Positions 1 to 5,134 of a stretch of 5,134 nucleotides of DNA are shown in pieces; positions within the stretch are counted from its first letter, which is position 1; each line of letters begins with the position of its first letter. This stretch comes from DATLZM01 sp035559315. Its GTDB lineage: Bacteria > Actinomycetota > UBA4738 > HRBIN12. Below the pieces are notes generated by a model. That model searched no databases. It was not told where the DNA came from and worked only from the letters and a program-made list of their open reading frames with translations. A program made the position numbers and the translations under genes. The stretch spans positions 1-5,134 of the forward strand of contig DATMBJ010000103.1 in assembly GCA_035559315.1 (NCBI GenBank), read 5' to 3'.

Positions 1-30
1 AGGCCGGCCAGCCCCGCCCGCCTTCGCCAC

Positions 31-59
31 GCGCGCGCCCGCGCCCTCGGGGCGCGCGC
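31..59 (-). terminator. GC inverted repeat downstream of nadD, possible terminator
   Basis: Positions 31-40 and 50-59 are perfect 10-bp inverted arms around a 9-nt loop; an alternative pairing of 41-46 with 50-55 closes a 3-nt loop. It lies about 29 nt past the nadD stop. No T-tract follows on the minus strand, so it is not a canonical intrinsic terminator. GC-rich actinobacteria can use hairpins without a U-tract, but alternating GC sequence at this composition also forms such repeats by chance. The rest of positions 1-88 shows no supportable gene. Confidence 0.3.
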
Positions 60-88
60 CCGCGGCGACGCGGCGCGCTCCGCGGTCC

Positions 89-682
89 TCACCGGTACAG
101 GCCCGTCTTCTCGATGTACGACTTCACGCCCTCCGGGACCAGGTAGCGGATGGGCCGCCCCTCCCGCACCCTCGCCCGGATGTCCGTCGAGGAGATCGCC
201 AGGGCCGGGATGTGCATCACGCTGATCCTCGGGTGGCGGGTCGCGGCGTCCGCCTCGAACCGCGCCAGGTCGTAGCCGGGACGGGTGGCCGCGATGAAGT
301 GGGCCAGCTCGAGCACCTCCTCGGGGTCCTTCCAGTGGACGATCTCGAGGATCGCGTCGGCCCCGGTGATGAAGTAGAGCTCCGCGTCGGGGTGCTCCGC
401 CGACAGCGCGCGGAGGGTGTCCACCGTGTAGGTCGGCCCGCGCCGGTCGACCTCGATCCGTGACACCGAGAACCGAGGGTTGCTGGCGGTCGCGATCACC
501 GTCATCAGGTACCGGTCCTCGGCGGGCGACACCTCCCGGTGCTCCTTCATCCACGGCTGACCGGTGGGGACGAACACCACCTCGTCGAGCTGGAACTGAG
601 CGAGGGCCTCCTCGGCCGTCACGAGGTGGCCGTGGTGGATCGGGTCGAACGTGCCGCCCATCACGCCGAGGCGTCGTCCCAC
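89..682 (-). CDS. nadD: Nicotinate-nucleotide adenylyltransferase (NadD)
   Basis: Transfers AMP from ATP to nicotinate mononucleotide, giving deamido-NAD, the penultimate step of NAD synthesis in the cytoplasm. The 197-residue length is normal for the family. The nucleotidyltransferase motif GGTFDPIHHGH is at residues 9-19, GADAILEIVHWKDP at 107-120 matches the substrate-binding segment, and ISSTDIRARV at 163-172 is the C-terminal signature. The start is GTG at 682: the in-frame TAG ending the upstream gene (692-694) allows nothing earlier, and the ATG at 661 would remove the first beta strand before GGTFDP. No good Shine-Dalgarno sequence precedes the GTG, and only 9 nt separate it from the upstream stop, so it is probably translated by coupling to the DinB-like gene. 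It ends in TGA. NadD near obg is usual in actinobacteria, where proB/proA often lie between; here they do not. Confidence 0.97.
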   Translation of the reverse strand: MGRRLGVMGGTFDPIHHGHLVTAEEALAQFQLDEVVFVPTGQPWMKEHREVSPAEDRYLMTVIATASNPRFSVSRIEVDRRGPTYTVDTLRALSAEHPDAELYFITGADAILEIVHWKDPEEVLELAHFIAATRPGYDLARFEADAATRHPRISVMHIPALAISSTDIRARVREGRPIRYLVPEGVKSYIEKTGLYR

Positions 683-691
683 GGCCCGATG

Positions 692-1147
692 CTACCCCCC
701 CGACGGCCCGCGACCCCGCATCCGGGCCGCGCGGAGGTCCTCGAGGTGCTCGCGGTAGTGGAGCGCCCCGGACTCCCGGAACCACTCGACCGCCTCGCCG
801 GGCGGCTCCTCCGGGAGGGCGGCGAGCTCCTGGAGCATCCGGTTCCTGGCCGCCGCGAGCGTCGCCCGGCAGGTGGCGGCGTCGTGCCTCCGACCCTCCT
901 CCAGGAACCGTGCGTTGAGGGCGTCGGTGTCCTCCTCCCACCCCCCGTAGGTCCCGAGGCGGATCCGCTCCAGGGCGTGCGCGCACTCGGCGCACCAGCA
1001 GGCGACGTGCCAGAGGAGGTCCCGCACCGACCAGCCGCCGGGGAGCAGCGGCTCGTCCATCGCCCCCGCCCCGAGCCCGCGGACCTCGGCCAGGAACTCG
1101 GCGAACGCGGCATCCTCCTCCCGGAGCAGCTCGTCACGGAGCGCCAT
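692..1147 (-). CDS. DinB-like four-helix-bundle protein, putative metal-dependent enzyme
   Basis: 151 residues, predicted to be mostly helical. It resembles the DinB/YfiT/maleylpyruvate-isomerase superfamily: a GGWSVRDLLWHVACW segment (residues 37-51) and a late HYREHLEDL helix (130-138) supply a candidate metal triad of H47, H130 and H134. Known members include thiol-dependent S-transferases (mycothiol, bacillithiol) and proteins of unknown function; nothing here identifies a substrate. Unusually, C50, C52, C55 and H57 follow the first metal histidine. The ATG at 1147 lies inside the end of obg (14-bp overlap) and is preceded by GAGGAG at 1158-1163 with a 10-nt spacer, so it is likely cotranscribed and coupled. 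It ends TAG after a run of seven G (695-701). The superfamily call is by motif pattern and hydrophobic spacing; the enzymatic role is inference. Confidence 0.8.
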   Translation of the reverse strand: MALRDELLREEDAAFAEFLAEVRGLGAGAMDEPLLPGGWSVRDLLWHVACWCAECAHALERIRLGTYGGWEEDTDALNARFLEEGRRHDAATCRATLAAARNRMLQELAALPEEPPGEAVEWFRESGALHYREHLEDLRAARMRGRGPSGG

Positions 1148-2396
1148 CGGCCCGGAGCTCCTCGTCGGGGATGAACTCGAACACGCGGTCCCCGATCACG
1201 ACCTCGTCGCCGCGGCGGGCGCCCTTCCGGGTCAGCTCGCGCTCCACGCCCTCCCGGGCCAGCCGGCGCTGGAGGGACACCACCTGCCGCGGGTCCTCCA
1301 GGTCGGCCTCCGCCACCCACCGCTCGATCTGCGGCCCCACGACCCGGAACCGCTCCCCCTCCCTCCGCACGACGAACCGGGGCCGCGCCGGCCGGAGGAC
1401 GACGTAGGGCTCCCTGGCCTCGGCCGGCAGCTCCCGGACCAGCTCCTCCAGGCGCTGGGCGAGGGCATCGAGCCCCAGGCCGGTCACCGCGGAGGTCACG
1501 AGGGCGCCGGGCCCCAGGGCGGCGGCCGCCGCGGCCGGGTCCGGGACGAGATCGGCCTTCGTCCCCACCACGAGCTGGGGGCGGAGGGCGAGCGCGGGGT
1601 CGTACGCGCGGAGCTCCTCCCGCAGGGTCGCGAGGTCCCGCGCCGGGTCCGGCGACGAGAGGTCGACCACGAGAACGAGCGCCCGGCACCGGGTGACGTG
1701 GCGGAGGAAGCGGTGGCCCAGGCCCCGGCCCTCGTGCGCGCCCTCCACGAGCCCCGGGACGTCGGCCACGACGAACCGGTGCTCGCGGCCGGCGACCCCG
1801 AGGTTGGGCGTGAGGGTCGTGAAGGGGTAGTCGGCGATCTTCGGTCGGGCCGCGGTGAGGCGGGAGAGGAGGGTCGACTTCCCCACGTTCGGAAGCCCCA
1901 CGAGCCCCACGTCGGCCACCACCCGGAGCTCGAGCGAGAGCCGCTTCTCCTCCCCCGGCTCCCCCGCCTCGGCCCGCCTCGGGACCCGGTTCCGGGGCGA
2001 GGCGAGCGAGGCGTTCCCGCGGCCGCCCCGGCCGCCGCGGGCGACGACCACGCGGGTGCCCTCCCCCACCATGTCCGCGAGCAGCCCGTCCTCGTCGTGG
2101 ACCACCGTGCCGTCGGGCACCTGCACGACGAGGTCCCGGCCGTCGGCCCCGTGCCGGCGGTTCGACCGCCCGGGCTCCCCGTCGCCCGCGACCAGGCGCC
2201 GGTGATCGAGGAACCACGAGAGGTCGCGCACCCGGGTCGAGACCTCGAAGACGACGTCGCCCCCTCGCCCGCCGTCCCCGCCGTCCGGGCCACCGCGGGG
2301 CACGAACGGCTCCCGGCGGATCGCGGCGGAGCCGTCGCCCCCTCGCCCGCCGCGGGCGATCACCGAGACCTCGTCGACGAACGTCACCCCTCGCAT
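1134..2396 (-). CDS. obg: Obg/CgtA ribosome-associated GTPase
   Basis: Essential GTPase that binds the 50S subunit during late assembly and is linked to stress and growth control. Reading 420 residues from ATG 2396: the glycine-rich Obg fold is at about 5-160 (FVPRGGPDGGDGGRGGDV at 31-48); the G domain has P-loop GLPNVGKST at 167-175, switch DYPFTTLTPNLG at 189-200, DVPG at 212-215, TKAD at 279-282 and SAVTG at 302-306; an OCT domain occupies about 335-412. All GTP-binding motifs are intact. The start is uncertain: ATG 2396 has GGCAGG directly against it, while GTG 2387, three codons on, has CAGG at 2397-2400 with a 9-nt spacer and begins TFVDEV as most Obg proteins do, giving 417 residues. 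The open frame continues upstream to 2636, but that stretch is antisense to the opposing gene and is not coding. Obg usually follows rpmA directly; here an opposing gene intervenes. Confidence 0.97.
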   Translation of the reverse strand: MRGVTFVDEVSVIARGGRGGDGSAAIRREPFVPRGGPDGGDGGRGGDVVFEVSTRVRDLSWFLDHRRLVAGDGEPGRSNRRHGADGRDLVVQVPDGTVVHDEDGLLADMVGEGTRVVVARGGRGGRGNASLASPRNRVPRRAEAGEPGEEKRLSLELRVVADVGLVGLPNVGKSTLLSRLTAARPKIADYPFTTLTPNLGVAGREHRFVVADVPGLVEGAHEGRGLGHRFLRHVTRCRALVLVVDLSSPDPARDLATLREELRAYDPALALRPQLVVGTKADLVPDPAAAAAALGPGALVTSAVTGLGLDALAQRLEELVRELPAEAREPYVVLRPARPRFVVRREGERFRVVGPQIERWVAEADLEDPRQVVSLQRRLAREGVERELTRKGARRGDEVVIGDRVFEFIPDEELRADGAP

Positions 2397-2400
2397 CCTG
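2387..2400 (-). promoter_or_regulatory. Ribosome binding site deciding the obg start
   Basis: On the minus strand CAGG (2400-2397) is followed by ATGCGAGGG and then GTG (2387-2385). The AGG suits the GTG, with 9 nt between, better than the ATG it touches. GTG 2387 is therefore a credible true start, making Obg 417 residues long. Only the first three residues depend on this. Confidence 0.45.
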
Positions 2401-2447
2401 CCAGACGGACCGTGGTCGGAGCAGGCCCCGCGCGCCAAGATGGGGCC
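2397..2447. promoter_or_regulatory. 51-bp divergent intergenic region between obg and the plus-strand gene
   Basis: This is the only non-coding DNA upstream of obg and of the opposing gene, so it should hold promoters for both. On the plus strand TGGTCG (2413-2418) and CAAGAT (2436-2441) are 17 nt apart and each match the sigma-70-type consensus at three of six positions; initiation 7 nt after the second box would fall on the GTG at 2448. On the minus strand I see no convincing pair of boxes. A short GACC-GT-GGTC inverted repeat (2408-2417) could be an operator but is too small to claim. Confidence 0.4.
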
Positions 2448-2852
2448 GTGGAGTCCCGCGTGTGGATGGTCCGCCTCCGCCGGGACCTCCTGCGCGAGGT
2501 CCCCGGCACCCTCTCGCTCGAGGCGCGCCACCTCGTCTTCACCCCGGACGACGGGAGCGGCGAGCGCCGGATCGAGCTCCGCGCGATCCGGCGGGTCCGC
2601 CGGCTCCTGGGCTCCCCGGTGCTGATGCTCCGCCACGAGGGCGAGGGCGGGCAGGAGCGGGTCGCGTTCTACTTCGCGCAGCCCCCACCGCTCCGCGGGC
2701 CCGACGAGCCCCGCTGGAACGCGCGCAGGGAGCGCCGCACGACCGTGAGCTACCTGAGCGAGGCGAACGCGGTGAAGAAGCCCGAGATCAGGGAGTGGGT
2801 GCGGGCCATCCGGCGGGCGACCTCCGAGGGGGCCTCCGCCGGCGCCGGCTAG
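2448..2852 (+). CDS. Conserved hypothetical protein, PH/GRAM-like appearance
   Basis: A 134-residue protein that I cannot name. It opens with a basic stretch (VRLRRDLLREVPG, residues 8-20), then alternating beta-type segments: TLSLEARHLVFTP (21-33), RRIELRAIRRVRR (40-52), SPVLMLRHE (56-64) and RVAFYFAQPP (71-80). An Arg-rich linker and an amphipathic helix, KKPEIREWVRAIRRA (110-124), follow. Strands closed by a C-terminal helix recall PH-like or GRAM-like barrels that bind lipids or proteins; this is a shape argument only. There is no signal peptide or membrane segment. Codons are strongly GC3-biased in this frame and the minus strand has no plausible gene here. Start options: GTG 2448 (possible leaderless start), GTG 2460 (GGAG at 2450-2453, 6-nt spacer, 130 residues) and ATG 2466 (128 residues). 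The open frame further upstream to 1698 is antisense to obg. Its stop TAG shares CTAG with the rpmA stop. Confidence 0.75.
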   Translation: MESRVWMVRLRRDLLREVPGTLSLEARHLVFTPDDGSGERRIELRAIRRVRRLLGSPVLMLRHEGEGGQERVAFYFAQPPPLRGPDEPRWNARRERRTTVSYLSEANAVKKPEIREWVRAIRRATSEGASAGAG

Positions 2853-2855
2853 GCC
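2831..2855. terminator. Hairpin at the convergent gene ends, possible two-way terminator
   Basis: GGCCT (2831-2835) pairs with AGGCC (2851-2855). Inside, GCCG (2838-2841) pairs with CGGC (2846-2849) around a GCGC loop, with a small CC/T internal loop between the stems. Positions 2838-2849 form a perfect 12-bp palindrome. The structure covers both stop codons and would form in either transcript. It lacks a U-tract and could be a chance product of the composition. Confidence 0.3.
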
Positions 2856-3103
2856 TGCGGGACGACCCGGGCGAAGCGACGGCCGCGCGAGCTGTAGAAC
2901 TCGACCACGCCGGGCACGAGCGCGAACAGCGTGTCGTCGCCGCCCCGGCCGACCCCCGGCCCCGGGTGCACCTTCGTGCCCCGCTGGCGCACGATGATCG
3001 CGCCGGCGCCGACCGACTCGCCGCCGAACGCCTTCACCCCGAGCCGCTTCGACTCGGAGTCCCGGCCGTTCCTGGTGGAACCTCCGCCCTTCTTGTGTGC
3101 CAT
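2849..3103 (-). CDS. rpmA: 50S ribosomal protein bL27
   Basis: Large-subunit protein whose N-terminal tail reaches the peptidyl-transferase centre. The 84-residue length is standard. It begins MAHKKGGGSTRNGRDSESKR, the mature-type N-terminus, with no cleavable leader of the Firmicutes kind; consistently, no gene for the processing protease Prp lies between rplU and rpmA. RQRGTKVHPGPGVGRGGDDT (residues 39-58) is the conserved central block. ATG 3103 is preceded by AGGGG (3108-3112) with a 4-nt spacer. It follows rplU in the usual order after a 122-nt spacer. The stop TAG (2849-2851) overlaps the stop of the convergent plus-strand gene, so transcription of each must run to, or into, the other's end. 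Confidence 0.98.
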   Translation of the reverse strand: MAHKKGGGSTRNGRDSESKRLGVKAFGGESVGAGAIIVRQRGTKVHPGPGVGRGGDDTLFALVPGVVEFYSSRGRRFARVVPQA

Positions 3104-3225
3104 CTCGCCCCTAACCGTAGCAGAGCCCGGGGCGTCCGCCCTCGCCGGCCGGAGCCGTGGCCCGAGCGCGCGCCGGCTCGGTTCGGGCGACGCCTGGGTC
3201 GGCGGCCCCGCGGCGGACCACGGCC
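3104..3225 (-). other. rplU-rpmA spacer with a long-range stem
   Basis: This 122-nt spacer has no supportable gene. In the minus-strand RNA, 3225-3214 can pair with 3153-3164 over 12 continuous base pairs, closing a loop of about 49 nt. Two of the pairs (3225 with 3153, 3217 with 3161) are G-U wobbles that work only in the sense transcript; in plus-strand RNA they would be A-C mismatches. The stem starts immediately after the rplU stop and leaves the rpmA ribosome binding site (3108-3112) free. No U-tract follows, so it looks more like a processing or spacer structure than a terminator. Confidence 0.35.
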
Positions 3226-3621
3226 TCAGTCGGCCGGGGCCGGAGCGTCGGCCGTCTCGGCCGGGGCCTCCGTCTCGGCCCGAACCGCCTTCCTCGTGCT
3301 CCGGCGGGCCGGCGTGCCCAGACGGACGTCCTCGATCTCGACCAGCGTGTAGAGCTGCCGGTGCCCGCCGCGGCGCGCGTACCCGGTCTTCGGGCGGTAG
3401 CGGAACACCTTGACCTTCTCGCCCTTGACCTCACCCACGGGTCGGGCGGTGACCACGGCGGCGGCCGCCTCCTTCCCCACGTGCGTCCGCCCCTCGTCGT
3501 CCACCACGAGGATCGGCGTGAACTCGACCCGCCCCTCGGCCCCCGGCAGGTGCTCGACCTCGATCACGTCCCCGGGCCTCACCTTGTACTGCTTGCCCCC
3601 CGCCTTGATCACCGCGTACAT
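3226..3621 (-). CDS. rplU: 50S ribosomal protein bL21 with C-terminal tail
   Basis: Large-subunit protein that binds 23S rRNA. The core, residues 1 to about 101, carries the standard MYAVIKAGGKQYKVRPGD start and the signature KVKVFRYRPKTGYARRGGHR (69-88). At 131 residues it is about 30 longer than the usual bL21 of roughly 100. The extra tail is first basic (TPARRSTRKAVR, 103-114) and then acidic and Ala/Pro-rich (115-131), with no recognisable domain; such tails occur in some actinobacterial L21 proteins. ATG 3621 is preceded by GGAGG (3626-3630) with a 4-nt spacer, and lies 10 nt after the stop of the RNase E/G gene, so the two are surely cotranscribed. It ends in TGA. Confidence 0.97.
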   Translation of the reverse strand: MYAVIKAGGKQYKVRPGDVIEVEHLPGAEGRVEFTPILVVDDEGRTHVGKEAAAAVVTARPVGEVKGEKVKVFRYRPKTGYARRGGHRQLYTLVEIEDVRLGTPARRSTRKAVRAETEAPAETADAPAPAD

Positions 3622-3631
3622 GGTCCCTCCG

Positions 3632-5134
3632 TCACGAGATCTCGTACTTCACCAGGATCCCTCGCCCCTCGCAGGTGGGGCAGGTCTCCGAGAACGACTC
3701 CAGGAGCCCGCCGGAGACCCGCTTCCGCGTCACCTCGAGCAGGCCGAGCGGGGAGATGTCGAAGACCTGCGAGCGCGTCTTGTCGAGGGCCAGGGCCTCC
3801 TTGAGGGCTTCGACGACCTTCCGCTTGTTCTGCTCGAGCAGCATATCGATGAAGTCGATGATGATGATGCCGCCGATGTCCCGCAGTCGGAGCTGGCGGG
3901 CGATCTCCCGGGCGGCCTCGATGTTGGTCTGGGTGACGGTCTCCTCGAGGTTCTTGCCCCCCGTGTGCTTGCCGGTGTTCACGTCGATCACGGTCATGGC
4001 CTCGGTCCGCTCGATCACGATGTAGCCGCCGGAGGGGAGCCACACCTTGCGGTCGAGCGCCTTGTGGATCTGCTCCGTGATGTGGAACTCCTCGAACACG
4101 GGGAGCCGGCCCTGGTGGAGCCGCACCTTCTCCGCGAGGTCGGGGGCCACTTCCCGGAGGTACTCCGTGACCTTCTCGTAGACCCGCGGCGAGTCCGTCA
4201 CGAGTTCGCGGAACTCCTCGTCGGTGAAGAGATCGCGGACCACGCGGACCGTGAGCTCCGGCTCCTCGTACAGGAGCGCGGGGGCCTTGGCCCGCTTCGC
4301 GCGCTTCTCGATCTCGGACCACGTGCGGAGCAGCCGCTCCAGGTCGGCGGCGATGGCCTCCTCGGAGGCACCCTCCGCGGCGGTGCGGACGATCAGGCCG
4401 TGGCCCTCGGGCTTGATCTTCCGGGCGATCGCCTTCAGCCGCCGGCGCTCGGCGTCGGGGAGCCGACGGCTGATCCCCCACACGTCGGAGCCGGGGACGA
4501 GGACCAGGTACCGGCCGGGCATCGAGATCTGGGCGGTGAGCCGGGCCCCCTTGCCCCCCATCGGATCCTTGGTGACCTGGACCAGGACCGACTGCCCGGG
4601 CCGGAGGGCCCGCTCGATCCGGGGCTGCCCGCCCTCGAGATCCTCGGGGGCGTAGTTCACCTCGCCGGCGTAGAGCACCGCGTTCCGCCCCCGACCGATG
4701 TCGACGAAGGCCGCCTCCATCCCGGGGAGGACGTTCTGGACCTTGCCCAGGTACACGTTCCCCACCATCGAGCGGGCCCCGCTCCGGGTCACGAAGTGCT
4801 GGACCAGCTCCCGCCCCTCGAGCACGGCGATCTGGTCCCGCTCCCCGTGCTCGGTGATCACCATGAGCTTGTCGGTGACCCGGGGGACGGGGACCGGCGC
4901 CTCGCGGCGGCGCCGCCCGACACGCCCCGCCCTGGCGCGGACCTTCGCCCGGAGCAGGCGGGTGGAGACGGCTTCCTCGGCCGCGGGGACCCCTGCAGGC
5001 GTGGGCGCCGCGGCCTCCTCGGGCGCGGCCGGAGGGGCCTCCGCGGGCGGGGCAGCGCTGCTCTCCCCACCCGGGACGGCGGCCGGTGCCTCCGCTGCGG
5101 CCTCCCCCTCCGCCGGCGCCGCCTCCCCTCCTCC
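3632..5134 (-). CDS. rne: Ribonuclease E/G family endoribonuclease, 5' end outside the window
   Basis: Single-strand endonuclease for mRNA decay and rRNA/tRNA processing. About 500 residues are visible, with no start. First come some 90 residues of extension: an Ala/Pro/Glu-rich tract (4973-5134), then a basic patch ending GRRRR (4904-4918). The catalytic core follows. Numbering from the internal Met at 4864: S1-like region about 36-115; 5'-sensor GLIVRTAAEG (156-165, R160/T161); catalytic D294 in MTVIDVNTGK and D337 in IIIIDFIDM, 43 residues apart as in E. coli RNase E (D303, D346); Zn-link CPTC at 395-398. The protein stops 12 residues after the Zn-link, so there is no C-terminal degradosome scaffold. 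I reject ATG 4864 as the start: it has no Shine-Dalgarno sequence, and the frame upstream stays open to the edge with matching codon use. RNase G remains an alternative name, but the long extension favours the actinobacterial RNase E type. Confidence 0.95.
   Translation of the reverse strand, partial: GGGEAAPAEGEAAAEAPAAVPGGESSAAPPAEAPPAAPEEAAAPTPAGVPAAEEAVSTRLLRAKVRARAGRVGRRRREAPVPVPRVTDKLMVITEHGERDQIAVLEGRELVQHFVTRSGARSMVGNVYLGKVQNVLPGMEAAFVDIGRGRNAVLYAGEVNYAPEDLEGGQPRIERALRPGQSVLVQVTKDPMGGKGARLTAQISMPGRYLVLVPGSDVWGISRRLPDAERRRLKAIARKIKPEGHGLIVRTAAEGASEEAIAADLERLLRTWSEIEKRAKRAKAPALLYEEPELTVRVVRDLFTDEEFRELVTDSPRVYEKVTEYLREVAPDLAEKVRLHQGRLPVFEEFHITEQIHKALDRKVWLPSGGYIVIERTEAMTVIDVNTGKHTGGKNLEETVTQTNIEAAREIARQLRLRDIGGIIIIDFIDMLLEQNKRKVVEALKEALALDKTRSQVFDISPLGLLEVTRKRVSGGLLESFSETCPTCEGRGILVKYEIS

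Noticed and set aside
695..701. Run of seven C (G on the coding strand) at the end of the DinB-like gene as a programmed frameshift site
   Set aside because: It encodes the last Ser-Gly-Gly codons just before the stop, and a shifted frame ends at 661 without forming a sensible fusion. It is better seen as a spot for sequencing error.
661..2217. A 518-codon open frame on the minus strand across dinB-like and obg
   Set aside because: It is an out-of-frame shadow: Arg/Gly/Pro-rich, no domain pattern, and it overlaps two well-recognised genes. Long stop-free frames are expected at this GC content.
2408..2417. GACC-GT-GGTC inverted repeat as an operator
   Set aside because: Only 4-bp arms, expected by chance in this composition, and no regulator nearby.
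1698..2447. Upstream extension of the plus-strand hypothetical gene
   Set aside because: It is antisense to obg, whose protein is fully recognisable; the extension has no domain character and the shorter protein looks complete.
2397..2636. Upstream extension of the obg reading frame
   Set aside because: The 80 extra residues match no Obg N-terminus and lie antisense to the plus-strand gene, whose frame has the better codon pattern.
2462..3352. A 296-codon plus-strand open frame over rpmA and the rplU end
   Set aside because: Low-complexity Arg/Pro/Ala translation antisense to ribosomal protein genes; a composition shadow.
3111..3434. A minus-strand frame across the rplU-rpmA spacer that might be a Prp-like protease
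   Set aside because: It runs through the rplU coding region in another frame, is Arg-rich and shows no protease motif; L27 here has no leader to process.

Overview
The window is very GC-rich, with almost every third codon position G or C. It carries a housekeeping locus of the kind found around rne-rplU-rpmA-obg in actinobacteria: an RNase E/G with its low-complexity extension on the N-terminal side, L21, an L27 without a cleavable leader, an Obg with a C-terminal OCT domain, and NadD. A high-GC actinobacterial lineage, possibly uncultured, is the best guess. This rests on gene order, composition and protein style; no marker phylogeny could be run.

Layout from the right edge, reading the minus strand: the 3' part of an RNase E/G gene (3632-5134, 5' end outside the window), rplU for bL21 (3226-3621), a 122-nt spacer, and rpmA for bL27 (2849-3103). 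A lone plus-strand gene follows (about 2448-2852) for a conserved hypothetical protein with a PH/GRAM-like look. Its stop codon overlaps the rpmA stop in a shared CTAG. The minus strand resumes after a 51-bp divergent gap with obg (1134-2396), a DinB-like small protein (692-1147, overlapping obg by 14 bp) and nadD (89-682, 9 nt after the previous stop). The last 88 nt hold no gene, only a strong GC inverted repeat.

There are therefore two probable minus-strand transcription units, rne-rplU-rpmA and obg-dinB-like-nadD, split by one opposing gene. The first joins RNA processing with large-subunit ribosomal proteins. The second joins a ribosome-assembly GTPase with NAD synthesis and a small putative metal-binding helical protein. 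The opposing gene means obg probably has its own promoter instead of being read through from rpmA.

I see no mobile element, CRISPR array, tRNA, rRNA or recognisable novel system. The points worth a second look are modest: the inserted opposing gene with its shared stop and hairpin, a possible leaderless start for that gene, a sense-strand-compatible stem between rplU and rpmA, the charged tail on L21, the Cys/His cluster in the DinB-like protein, and the N-terminal extension of the RNase.
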